Assembly (NCBI GenBank): GCA_030849945.1
Contig: JAVDKK010000004.1
Location: 248,001 to 312,000, forward strand
Direction: 5' to 3'
Source: Schauerella fraxinea
GTDB taxonomy: Bacteria; Pseudomonadota; Gammaproteobacteria; Burkholderiales; Burkholderiaceae_B
DNA length: 64,000 nt
How positions within the stretch are numbered: position 1 is the stretch's first letter; each line of letters opens with the position of its first letter. This document shows, piece after piece, positions 16,626 to 24,296 of the stretch. The position numbers and the translations under genes are program-made. The notes beneath the pieces are model-generated. The model saw nothing but the letters and a program-made list of their open reading frames with translations. It did no database searches and was not told the origin of the DNA.

Positions 16626-17802
16626 TTTCCCGATCTCGCTGCTCGTGCCGTTACCCCGGCGATTACGCTTGTCGTTGCCGCGTCGTGTGCTGTTGTCGTT
16701 GCCGCGTCGTTTGCCCGTGCCTTCGTTGCGTCGTTTCCTCTTGTCGTTGCCGCATCGTGTGCTCGTACCTTCGCGGCGCCCTTTACGCTTGTCGCCGTCG
16801 CTGCCATTTTTAAAACGCTCCTGCCCACCAACGTCGGGGCGAGCGCGTCAACGGGGCCAAGCGCTCATCGAATTTGCGATCGTGGCGATGCCGATATTGC
16901 TCGCCGGCGCGGCCATTATTGAAGTGGCGCGATGGCAAGCCGCACGCATGATGGCGGGCATGGCGCTCCTGGAAGCCGCACGTGCAGCCAGCACGCAGCA
17001 CGGCAATCCCGACGCGCTGCAATCGGCATTCGAGCACGCGCTGCGACCTTGGTTTGCCGCCAGCGGCAGCAATGGCGACAGCGCTAACCGGCAACGTACG
17101 CGCTTCGCAGCGATCGAGGCGCAGCTTGCGCAAGCGCCTTATCGCGTGCAAATCGACGCGCCAAACGATAGCCACTTCGCCCGCTTCGCCGATCCAACGC
17201 TCAAACTCGCTGCCGCAGGCAGCCGCAAGATCATCAACGCGGATTATGTGGCCGAGCAACACGCAAGATCGAAAAGTCGGCGTGCGGCAAGCGGCGACAC
17301 CATTTTCGACGCCACCACACTCAAGCTGAGACTGACCTATCTGCACGCGCCGATCGTGCCGGGCGTGCGTGCCATCGTGCAAATACTGGGTTCGTCGAGC
17401 GATGCCTTCGGCACGCAGGCCATTGCGAAAGGATTCATTCCGATTCGACGCGATATCGCGCTCGAGATGCACTCCCACCCCGTGCAGTGGACCACCGTCA
17501 ATCACGCCATGGCGCGCGTCGTGCACACCCGAACGTCATCATCCCCAACGTTGCCGCCCACGAGCGCCACGCCGCCGACATGGCAGTGGGGAACGCCGTC
17601 GATTACGCATCCAGGCGCAGGTGCCACACCGCCCGCAGACCATGGATCGGAGGGGCCCGATGCGTGGCGGCCCATCGCCGAACCCGATGTACCGACAACA
17701 GATCCCCCACCTGGCGCAGGAGACGATCCATCCGGCGCCGGCAGCGAGGGTGACAGCTCGCCAGATCCTGCCTGCGGCACAGTGATTTGCTGCGATCGTT
17801 GA
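16612..17802 (+). CDS. orphan TadE-like protein with N-terminal Arg-rich octapeptide repeats
   Basis: The open frame gives 396 residues. Residues 78-110 (RQRGQALIEFAIVAMPILL and onward) match the TadE/TadG pseudopilin-like N-terminus: a basic patch, a Gly-x-x-x-x-Glu motif and one membrane helix. A region up to about residue 300 follows without recognised domains. The last 80 or so residues are rich in Pro, Thr, Gly and Asp. The first 62 residues repeat an octapeptide LPRRxxLS that is encoded by a 24-bp tandem repeat. This is unusual before a TadE helix, and the true start may lie later. No other tad genes are in the window. Confidence 0.62.
   Translation: MSSSDFPISLLVPLPRRLRLSLPRRVLLSLPRRLPVPSLRRFLLSLPHRVLVPSRRPLRLSPSLPFLKRSCPPTSGRARQRGQALIEFAIVAMPILLAGAAIIEVARWQAARMMAGMALLEAARAASTQHGNPDALQSAFEHALRPWFAASGSNGDSANRQRTRFAAIEAQLAQAPYRVQIDAPNDSHFARFADPTLKLAAAGSRKIINADYVAEQHARSKSRRAASGDTIFDATTLKLRLTYLHAPIVPGVRAIVQILGSSSDAFGTQAIAKGFIPIRRDIALEMHSHPVQWTTVNHAMARVVHTRTSSSPTLPPTSATPPTWQWGTPSITHPGAGATPPADHGSEGPDAWRPIAEPDVPTTDPPPGAGDDPSGAGSEGDSSPDPACGTVICCDR
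16651..16794 (+). repeat. 24-bp tandem repeat, six copies, in the 5' end of the TadE-like gene
   Basis: Successive 24-bp units starting at 16651, 16675, 16699, 16723, 16747 and 16771 share TTGTCGTTGCCGCGTCGT-like cores. In the plus-strand frame they read LPRRLRLS, LPRRVLLS, LPRRLPVP, SLRRFLLS, LPHRVLVP, SRRPLRLS. On the other strand they give an Asp-Ala-Ala-Thr-Thr repeat without a credible gene. Confidence 0.8.
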
Positions 17803-17878
17803 ACACCCACCACGGCGCTGGGTGCGCAGCGATGGCCTGTTGACCTACTACTTAAATGATGACCCAGCAGCCAGCTCT

Positions 17879-17894
17879 GTATAAAATTTTATAC
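17879..17894. promoter_or_regulatory. perfect 16-bp AT-rich palindrome, probable HigA operator
   Basis: GTATAAAATTTTATAC is its own reverse complement and stands out in GC-rich DNA. It lies just before the toxin remnant and the HTH antitoxin gene, where autorepressing antitoxins normally bind. The -10 region of the module probably overlaps it. Confidence 0.7.
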
Positions 17895-17906
17895 GAAGGT
17901 GCGTAA

Positions 17907-18014
17907 TGGACAAATTGCTTTCAGAAGAAGACACAAGCGACGAGCCAGCAGGACAAGCGCATCGCTGAAAAGCGCTACAGCGCGATCGTCAACGCCAGGA
18001 AAAACAAGCCATGA
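17907..18014 (+). pseudogene. remnant of a HigB/RelE-type (Gp49-like) toxin gene
   Basis: A frame of 35 codons opens right after a TAA and has no start codon. It begins W-T-N-C-FQKKTQATSQQDKRIA and ends ARKNKP. The FQKKTQ-x-(T/S)-x-x-D-x-x-(I/L)-A pattern followed by a basic tail is the C-terminal end of Gp49-like HigB toxins, normally about 110 residues long. Its stop overlaps the antitoxin ATG as ATGA, the usual coupling in these operons. The N-terminal two thirds, including the RNase core, are missing, so an internal deletion seems to have fused the promoter region to the last codons. Confidence 0.72.
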
Positions 18015-18346
18015 AGATCGACACTGACATCCGCCATGTGACCAACCCGGGAGAGAATCTGTTTTTGCAACTTGGTTTCCCACCGGAAGAAGCCAAACGC
18101 CTGCAGTTGGCGTCACAAAGGCATATCAATGACACAAAGCAGCTTAGGGAACAACTCATGGCCGAGCTCGCGGCGTGGATTGAACTGCATCACTTGAAGC
18201 AGGCCGAAGCGGCTGAAATCTTAATGGTGTCCCGACCGCGTGTGTCTGATGTGGTGAACAGAAAGACGACAAAGTTCACTATCGATACGCTGGTCGAAAT
18301 GCTCAGCCGCATCGGCAAGCCCGTTCGGTTGGCGGTGGGTCAGTAA
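18011..18346 (+). CDS. HigA-like XRE/HTH antitoxin, now without its toxin
   Basis: The 111-residue protein belongs to the HTH group that accompanies Gp49-like toxins. The N-terminal part has ENLFLQLGFPPEEAKRLQLAS. The helix-turn-helix (about residues 58-98) has LKQAEAAEILMVSRPRVSDVVNRK followed by FTIDTLVEMLSRIGKPVRL. It overlaps the toxin remnant by four bases. With the toxin truncated it cannot be part of a working module here, but it may still bind the palindrome upstream and repress itself, or neutralise a related toxin elsewhere. Confidence 0.88.
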   Translation: MKIDTDIRHVTNPGENLFLQLGFPPEEAKRLQLASQRHINDTKQLREQLMAELAAWIELHHLKQAEAAEILMVSRPRVSDVVNRKTTKFTIDTLVEMLSRIGKPVRLAVGQ

Positions 18347-18366
18347 AGGCACCGTCACAGCCGATC

Positions 18367-19257
18367 TCACTGCGGCGGCGGTGCTAGCATCGTCTTGATC
18401 ACGGCGGCCATGCGCGGCGCCAGAATACTGCCGGCCTGAGGCCGATAGATGGCGCTATAGGTGTTTACAGGCAACGCAGGTCTGATGTCGAGCGACATCA
18501 ACCGACCTTCAGCGATGTCCTCGCGGCAAAAGGTTTCAGGCAGATTGGCCACCCCGAAACCCGCTACTGCCAAAGCTTTGAGTCCTTCAAGACTATTGCA
18601 CGAAATCAATGTCGGCAGCGCCGCATGGTGCTCGACAAACCACCGTTGCACGATCCCGTTGAGTACTGAGCTGCTGGGTTGCAGGATCAGCGATAAGGTT
18701 GTGAGCCGCGCCGGCGTAATGGGAACCTCGCCGTAATCGAAGTTCGGACTGCACACCCACAGGTTGATGCTTTCGAATAACGTCATCGCCGCCAGTCCGT
18801 CCAGCAAGACGGGCGTGGGCACGATGACCAGGTCCAACTCCCCTACACGAAGGTCCTTGATCAGGTCGAAGGTGAGGCCCACACGCGGTTCGAGCATCAC
18901 GTGCTCATACTGCGATCGGATGCCTTCTACCAGAGCGGGCAACCACGTTTTGGCAATCAGCTCGGTCATGCCAAAGCGAAACCGCCGGCCCACGAATTCG
19001 GGGCTGCTCGCCAACTCTTCAATGGCATCGCGGCGCTCGAGAATTTCCACACCCAGCCGAAGCACTTCATGGCCCTTTTCACTCAACTTGAGCGCCCGGC
19101 TTTGACGGTCGAAGAGCGCCACGCCAAGACTGCTTTCCATTTCGAGCAGACGTTTGGAAATCGCCGACTCTGTCGTGAATAGCCGCTCAGCGGCACGCGC
19201 AAGACTGCCGCAGCGCGCCAGTGCATCCAAGGCTTCGAGTTGCTTGATGGTGATCAT
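18367..19257 (-). CDS. LysR family regulator, probable control of the RraA-creatininase-amidase operon
   Basis: The 296-residue regulator has the HTH at residues 3-60 (KQLEALDALARCGSLARAAERL, TTESAISKRLLEMESSLG) and an effector domain that contains FRFGMTELIAKTWLPALVEGI. It is divergent from the catabolic operon that starts at 19402, with 144 bases between starts. Such placement usually means the LysR protein activates the operon in the presence of its substrate. The effector is not evident. Confidence 0.92.
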   Translation of the reverse strand: MITIKQLEALDALARCGSLARAAERLFTTESAISKRLLEMESSLGVALFDRQSRALKLSEKGHEVLRLGVEILERRDAIEELASSPEFVGRRFRFGMTELIAKTWLPALVEGIRSQYEHVMLEPRVGLTFDLIKDLRVGELDLVIVPTPVLLDGLAAMTLFESINLWVCSPNFDYGEVPITPARLTTLSLILQPSSSVLNGIVQRWFVEHHAALPTLISCNSLEGLKALAVAGFGVANLPETFCREDIAEGRLMSLDIRPALPVNTYSAIYRPQAGSILAPRMAAVIKTMLAPPPQ

Positions 19258-19307
19258 CGCGTGTGCTTCTTCAACGGCTGGAAGACGGCGAGCAGCTCGG
19301 CCCAGCT

Positions 19308-19321
19308 TTCCGATACTGGAA
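19308..19321. promoter_or_regulatory. candidate LysR-type T-N11-A box
   Basis: TTCC-GATACT-GGAA in the divergent LysR/RraA intergenic region has the symmetry and T-N11-A spacing of LysR binding sites. The stems are only four pairs, so the call is tentative. Confidence 0.35.
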
Positions 19322-19401
19322 TAAAACGCTAGCTTAACTTGGATTCATTTCGCTTATCTTCTTTTCAACGCGGTGCCATGATGCAAAAAAAGGAGCTGCA
19401 C

Positions 19402-20040
19402 ATGGATACCCCGCTTTCGTTTGACCCCATGCTCACGGACGCCTATCGCGCCCTCTCGACCTCGCTGATCAGCGACAACCTCGACCGGCTTACCGGCGCT
19501 GTGGGCTTACGCGCGTTTCACCATGCGCCGCGATTGGTGGGACGCGCTTTTACGGTCAAGACCCGCCCCGGCGACAACCTGTTTGTTCACCTCGCGCTCG
19601 ATCTGGCCGCCCCCGGCGATGTGATTGTGGTGGACGCAGGCGGTGACGTGACCAATGCATTGGTCGGCGAGATCATGCGCCGTTATGCCGAAAGCCGCGG
19701 CATCGCAGGGTTTGTGATCGACGGCGCCATCCGCGACGCCGATACCTTCGCGCAGGGCAACTTCCAGTGCTTTGCCCGTGCGGTCTCGCATCGCGGCCCT
19801 TACAAGAATGGACCCGGCACCGTTCGCGACGCGGTGTCCATCGGCGGCATGACGGTTCATCACGGCGATCTGATTGTGGCGGACGGCGATGGCGTGATCG
19901 CGATCCGCCCCGATGTGGCGACGCCGCTGCTTGCCCGCGTGCAGGCGTCACTGGCGTACGAGACCGAACTGATGCGGCAAATTTCCGTGGGCGAGTTCGA
20001 TCGCAGCTGGCTGAACGATCTGCGTGCCAAGCACCAGTAA
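19402..20040 (+). CDS. RraA/HMG-aldolase family protein
   Basis: The 212-residue protein has the RraA fold: GRAFTVKTRPGDNLFVHLAL, then GDVIVVDAGGDVTNALVGE, and the metal and substrate motif FVIDGAIRDAD with Arg111 and Asp112. This family includes 4-hydroxy-4-methyl-2-oxoglutarate/oxaloacetate aldolases and decarboxylases as well as the RNase E inhibitor. With a catabolic operon and a Bug receptor gene nearby, an aldolase or decarboxylase role is favoured. The start is fixed by AGGAG six bases before the ATG, and an upstream ATG has no such site. Confidence 0.87.
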   Translation: MDTPLSFDPMLTDAYRALSTSLISDNLDRLTGAVGLRAFHHAPRLVGRAFTVKTRPGDNLFVHLALDLAAPGDVIVVDAGGDVTNALVGEIMRRYAESRGIAGFVIDGAIRDADTFAQGNFQCFARAVSHRGPYKNGPGTVRDAVSIGGMTVHHGDLIVADGDGVIAIRPDVATPLLARVQASLAYETELMRQISVGEFDRSWLNDLRAKHQ

Positions 20041-20102
20041 AAGGCACTGGAAACGCTTCGCCCCATCCCACCGCATCACCTCTCATTCTGGACGCCAAGA
20101 CG

Positions 20103-20930
20103 ATGTCACGTAAAACCTACCTTCCCTTGCTCACCAATGAAGAAGCCGCCGCAGCCAGCCGCGCAGGCGAGGTATTGCTGCTGCCACTGGGCACGGTCGA
20201 GAGCAATGGGCCGCATCAGATTCTCGGCTGCGACTTCATCGTGGCCGAACGTTTGGCCGAAGTCGTCGCCGCACGGACGAACGCTTTGCGTATGCCCACG
20301 TTCCACTACGGTATTTCTGAATTGCATGGCGGCCTGCCGGGCACCTTTGCGCTTTCAGAACCGCTCTTCACGCAAATGATCGAAGCACTGTTGCGCGGTG
20401 CGGCCCACAATGGTTTCAAGCGCGTTGTTTTGTTCAACTGCCATCGCCACAACCACCAGCCGATCGAGATCCTGGCGCGCGCGCTGCGCCGCGAGCAGTG
20501 CATCGGGGTGGCCGTCATCGATCCGCTGGAAGTCGCGCGTGATCTGGCACGCGAGCAGTTCGCGGGCGACCCGGCGGGTGCGGTGGGTCACGGCGGCGAA
20601 CCGTTGATGTCGCTGATCGCACACCTCAACCCTGACGATATTCGGATGGATCGTGCCGCCTCGCCCGACCTGGCCACGTTCCACGGCTTGCAGGCACTGT
20701 CGTCCACCCGCTTCAAATTCGGCGGCAGCAAGGTTGGCTTGTTCCCTTATGCCGAGGAAGTCAATGCGAGTGGCGCGTGGGCAGACTTGTCCACCATGAG
20801 CGCGGCGCGCGGCCAGATCGCCTTCGAGCGGCTATGCGACTTCACAGTCGATTTTGTCGAGGCGTTTCGCGCGATGCCGTTGATCACCAATCAATCCCCA
20901 CGAGGGGCGAATCCCGGGGCAGGCGCATGA
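20103..20930 (+). CDS. creatininase family amidohydrolase-like protein
   Basis: The 275-residue protein follows the creatininase fold: PLGTVESNGPH (E33, H38), D44 in GCDF, a segment FNCHRHNHQ (H114) in place of the usual NGHGGN, and GHGGEPLM in place of HAGE-x-ETS. Creatininases open cyclic amides with a two-metal centre. Here the His two residues after Glu33, a usual metal ligand, is Asn35, so the substrate or chemistry may differ. The frame is open far upstream, but the resemblance starts at this ATG. Its stop overlaps the next start (ATGA). Confidence 0.82.
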   Translation: MSRKTYLPLLTNEEAAAASRAGEVLLLPLGTVESNGPHQILGCDFIVAERLAEVVAARTNALRMPTFHYGISELHGGLPGTFALSEPLFTQMIEALLRGAAHNGFKRVVLFNCHRHNHQPIEILARALRREQCIGVAVIDPLEVARDLAREQFAGDPAGAVGHGGEPLMSLIAHLNPDDIRMDRAASPDLATFHGLQALSSTRFKFGGSKVGLFPYAEEVNASGAWADLSTMSAARGQIAFERLCDFTVDFVEAFRAMPLITNQSPRGANPGAGA

Positions 20931-21112
20931 ACCGTCCCGCCGACACGGCCGCCTATGTCCGGCATGCGCTGCTGTTGCAGCGCTACGAAGGCGACGACGC
21001 CTTTCTGGGAGAGGTAACCGTCGAGTTCGAACGCCTGCGCGACATGGCGCAACGCCTCGACGAACCGCAGTTGCCGCACACGTTGCAGCCGGCGCCGGAG
21101 TTCACGCCATGA
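20927..21112 (+). CDS. AtzG-like small subunit (DUF4089) of an amidase complex
   Basis: The 61-residue protein reads MNRPADTAAYVRHALLLQRY and continues with FLGEVTVEFERLRDMAQRL. It resembles AtzG, the small GatC-like partner that wraps around the amidase AtzE in cyanuric acid/biuret breakdown. It overlaps both neighbours by four bases (ATGA at each end), so it is translationally coupled to the creatininase-like and amidase genes. The assignment relies on size, composition, helix pattern and position directly before an AtzE-like gene. Confidence 0.8.
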   Translation: MNRPADTAAYVRHALLLQRYEGDDAFLGEVTVEFERLRDMAQRLDEPQLPHTLQPAPEFTP

Positions 21113-22455
21113 AGGTGACGGCACACGATATCGCGGGTCAGATCGCTCGGGGTGAGCGCAGCGCGGCAGAGGTTGTGGCCGCGGCATTACAGGCGATCGA
21201 CCACGATAATCCTCGCTTGAACGCCTTCACCGCCATCACCGCCGATCGGGCGCGTGCCGAAGCGGCGGCGATCGACACGCGCCGGGCGCAAGGCGAACCG
21301 CTGCCGCCTCTGGCCGGCGTGCCCTATGCCGTCAAAAACCTGTTCGATGTCGCGGGGCACGTCACGTTGGCCGGTGGCCGCGTAAACGCCGGTAATCCGG
21401 CCGCACTTGCCGACGCGGCGCTGGTGGAACGCATGCATCACGCCGGCGCCATCCTGGTGGGCACGCTCAACATGGATGAACATGCCTACGGCTTTACGAC
21501 CGAGAACACCCATTACGGCGCATGTCGCAATCCGCTGGATGTGACGCGGGTCGTTGGCGGCTCGTCGGGGGGCAGCGCGGCGGCCGTGGCGGGCGGTATC
21601 GTTCCGCTGAGCTTGGGTTCGGACACGAACGGCTCGATTCGAGTGCCGGCGTCGCTGTGTGGCATCTACGGGCTCAAGCCCACGTATGGACGACTTTCGC
21701 GCGCAGGCGTCTTCCCATTCTCGTTCAGCCTGGATCATGTGGGACCGATGGCGGCAACGCTGGACGACCTTGAACTGGCCTACACCGCACTGCACGACGC
21801 GCCGCGCGACCGCCAACCCGTGCCAACGCGGCGCGGATCGCGGCTGCGCGTGGCCGTGCTCGGCGGATATTTCGACGAATGGTCGAGTGCTCCGGCGCGC
21901 GCCACCGTCAATCATGCGGCACGCATCCTCGGCGCCAGCGAAATCGTGACCTTGCCCGATGCGGCACAGGCCCGCGCGGCGGCATTCATCATCACTGCAG
22001 CCGAAGGCGGCGCGTTGCATGCCCCGCGACTGCGCGAAGCGTATGCGCAGTTCGAACCGCTCTCGCGTGCGCGTCTGGTTGCGGGCAGTTTGGTACCGGC
22101 CGAGTGGGTGCAGAAAGCCCAGCGTGTGCGGCGCCGTTTTCTCGAGCAAGCCAAAGCGGCATTCGATCGCTACGACGTTCTGCTCGCGGCCGCAACGCCG
22201 GTCTCGGCACCCAAGCTGGGCGCAACCACCATGACGATCGGCAACTCGGACGTTCCCGTGCGGGCTGGGCTGGGAATGCTCACGCAACCGAATTCCTTCA
22301 TCGGATTGCCCGCGTGCAGCGTGCCGGTACCCATGCCGAACGCCGCCCTACCGATCGGGGTGCAGGTGATCGCCGCACCGTGGCGGGAACAGGATTGTTT
22401 TACTGCTGCGCGCATTCTCGAATACGCCAGTAGCGGCCGTTGCCGTCCGGCCTGA
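21109..22455 (+). CDS. AtzE-like amidase (amidase signature family)
   Basis: The 448-residue protein carries the whole Ser-cis-Ser-Lys triad of the amidase signature family: Lys76 in YAVKNLFD, cis-Ser152 in GGSSGGSAAAV and the nucleophile Ser176 in GSDTNGSIRVP. Its closest resemblance is to AtzE/1-carboxybiuret hydrolase rather than GatA, in keeping with the AtzG-like gene before it. It would hydrolyse an amide, perhaps the ring-opened product of the creatininase-like enzyme. That pathway link is inference. A Bug receptor gene follows after 43 bases. Confidence 0.92.
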   Translation: MKVTAHDIAGQIARGERSAAEVVAAALQAIDHDNPRLNAFTAITADRARAEAAAIDTRRAQGEPLPPLAGVPYAVKNLFDVAGHVTLAGGRVNAGNPAALADAALVERMHHAGAILVGTLNMDEHAYGFTTENTHYGACRNPLDVTRVVGGSSGGSAAAVAGGIVPLSLGSDTNGSIRVPASLCGIYGLKPTYGRLSRAGVFPFSFSLDHVGPMAATLDDLELAYTALHDAPRDRQPVPTRRGSRLRVAVLGGYFDEWSSAPARATVNHAARILGASEIVTLPDAAQARAAAFIITAAEGGALHAPRLREAYAQFEPLSRARLVAGSLVPAEWVQKAQRVRRRFLEQAKAAFDRYDVLLAAATPVSAPKLGATTMTIGNSDVPVRAGLGMLTQPNSFIGLPACSVPVPMPNAALPIGVQVIAAPWREQDCFTAARILEYASSGRCRPA

Positions 22456-22498
22456 AGATATCGCAAAGACGGCATATAAAAAACCAAGGGGAATACCG

Positions 22499-23494
22499 AT
22501 GTTCAACGCATTCAAGCACACAGCAGGCGCAACGGCGGCCGCTACATTGGCCGCTGCATTATCGATAGGCGCAGTGCACGCCGCGCCCTATCCCGAGCGC
22601 AGCATTCAAATTGTCGTACCGGTGGCACCGGGCGGCAACACCGATATCGCCACACGATTGCTGGCTGCAAAGCTTAAGGATCGGTTGCACCAAAGTGTGG
22701 TCGTCGAGAATCGTACCGGCGCGGGCGGTGGCATCGGGGCCGACTACGTTGCGCGCGCCAAGCCCGATGGCTACACGCTCCTGTCCGCATCGAACGGCCA
22801 ATTGGCGGTGAATCCGGCCGTCAACAAGAAGCTCTCGTACGATCCCATTCGCGACTTCGCGCCCATCGGACTCATCTCACGCGTGCCGCTCGCGTTGACG
22901 GTGCCCGCGGACTCGCCCATCACCACACTGGCCGCGTTTATCGACGCCTCGAAAAACAAAGCCGGCGGCTTGACCATCGGCACATCCGGCACCGGCGGCG
23001 CGCACCACTTGGTCATGGAAGCCTTCGCCACACAGACCGGCGCCAAACTGATCCAGGTGCCCTATCGAGGCGGTAACGCCATCATTCCGGACTTGATCGC
23101 CGGCAGCATCGACGGCACGTTCAACGAGTTGCCCAATGTGATCGCCCTGCATCGCGAAGGCCGGGCGCGGATCATCGCCATCGCCTCCACCGACCGTGCA
23201 GCCTTGCTGCCGACGATTCCAACGTTCGATCAAGCCGGCGTAAAAGGGTTTACCGCGTACAGTTCGAACGGCTGGCTGGCGCCGGCGGGTACCCCTCCCG
23301 ATGTGATTGAAGCCTTGCGCGCCGCGCTGGTAGAGGCCCTGCACGATCCTGCCGTGCGTAAACGCTTCGAGGAAATGGCGCTGGTCATCGCGCCGGAGGC
23401 GGAAACGTCCCCCGGCCAATATGGCGCCATCATGCAGCGGGATCTCGAAGCCGCTCGCCGTACCGTGGCCGAACACAACATCAGCATCGAGTGA
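22499..23494 (+). CDS. Bug/TctC family periplasmic solute receptor
   Basis: The 331-residue protein has a cleavable signal peptide (residues about 1-29, ending AVHAA). The receptor signature follows: YPERSIQIVVPVAPGGNTDIATRLLAAKL, VVENRTGAGGGIGADYVARA-KPDGYTLL, and VPYRGGNAIIPDLIAGSIDG further on. Bug proteins bind carboxylates, amides or related compounds in the periplasm. Most are orphans with no transporter beside them, as here. It closes the RraA-creatininase-AtzGE operon and probably binds that pathway's substrate. Confidence 0.95.
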   Translation: MFNAFKHTAGATAAATLAAALSIGAVHAAPYPERSIQIVVPVAPGGNTDIATRLLAAKLKDRLHQSVVVENRTGAGGGIGADYVARAKPDGYTLLSASNGQLAVNPAVNKKLSYDPIRDFAPIGLISRVPLALTVPADSPITTLAAFIDASKNKAGGLTIGTSGTGGAHHLVMEAFATQTGAKLIQVPYRGGNAIIPDLIAGSIDGTFNELPNVIALHREGRARIIAIASTDRAALLPTIPTFDQAGVKGFTAYSSNGWLAPAGTPPDVIEALRAALVEALHDPAVRKRFEEMALVIAPEAETSPGQYGAIMQRDLEAARRTVAEHNISIE

Positions 23495-23600
23495 TTGCAG
23501 CGCGCGCCTGGCTGCCAATCCATCGAGCCCGATGCGTGCCTGAAAGCGAATGACGGTTTCGATTTTCTGGCGGATCGCCTTTTCACAAGCCGAATCCGAT

Positions 23601-24296
23601 TCACGACGGCAGCGACGCCCCACCGCAGATCGCAATATCCTGCCCGGTGATTGCGACGGCGGCATCGGAGAGCAAGAACGCCACCAGCGTGGCGATCTCC
23701 GCCGGTTCGATCAATCGACCCAAGGGTGGCATGCGCGGCGCGCTTGCCGCGCGTGATGGATCCTGCAGCATGCCAGTGGCGGTGGCTGCAGGCGACACCA
23801 CATTCACGGTCACACCTTGCGCTGCCACTTCACCCGCCCAACTGCGCGCCATCGCGATCAGCGCGGCTTTGGTCGCTGCATATTGACCACGCCCGGGCAT
23901 GCCCTGCGCCACGCGGCTGCCGACGAACACCACGCGGCCGCTGCCACGCGCTGCCATCGTGGGCACCATGACATCGGCCAAGCGCGCAGCGGCTTCCACA
24001 TGCAACCGCCACATCAGCGCAGCGCCAGTGTGGTCGAGTTCACCCAGGCGCCCTACCCGGAGCACGCCGGCGGCATGCACGAGCGCGTCTACGGGCATCA
24101 GCGTTGCAGCGACGCTTTCGATCGCAGCACCGTCAGCCAAATCGACCGGCACCGGTGTGAAGTTGGCGTGTTCCAAACTCGGCGTGGCGATATCCAGACC
24201 GCTTACCTGCCAGCCATTGGCAAGCAGATGCGCGGCAATCGCCCGGCCGATGCCGGCGCTGGCACCGGTCACCACCGCATGTTTATTGTTCGACAC
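23601..24296 (-). CDS. SDR family oxidoreductase
   Basis: The 231-residue classical SDR shows TGASAGIGRA at residues 10-19, HAAGVLRVG in the place of NNAG, Ser in VFVGSRV, and Tyr/Lys in YAATKAA. The HAAG variant is common in 2,3-dihydro-2,3-dihydroxybenzoate dehydrogenase-like enzymes. Its start lies inside the 3' end of the upstream Bug gene (14-base overlap), so it is the last gene of a DapA-like, Bug, SDR operon. Confidence 0.88.
   Translation of the reverse strand: MSNNKHAVVTGASAGIGRAIAAHLLANGWQVSGLDIATPSLEHANFTPVPVDLADGAAIESVAATLMPVDALVHAAGVLRVGRLGELDHTGAALMWRLHVEAAARLADVMVPTMAARGSGRVVFVGSRVAQGMPGRGQYAATKAALIAMARSWAGEVAAQGVTVNVVSPAATATGMLQDPSRAASAPRMPPLGRLIEPAEIATLVAFLLSDAAVAITGQDIAICGGASLPS

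Noticed and set aside
17906..17968. Small ORF starting MDKLLSEED upstream of the antitoxin
   Set aside because: It is out of frame with the toxin remnant, whose frame gives clear toxin-tail similarity. The short ORF has none.
19767..20102. N-terminal extension of the creatininase-like gene
   Set aside because: This 112-codon upstream part is the shadow of the RraA-like gene. Family similarity begins at the ATG at 20103.
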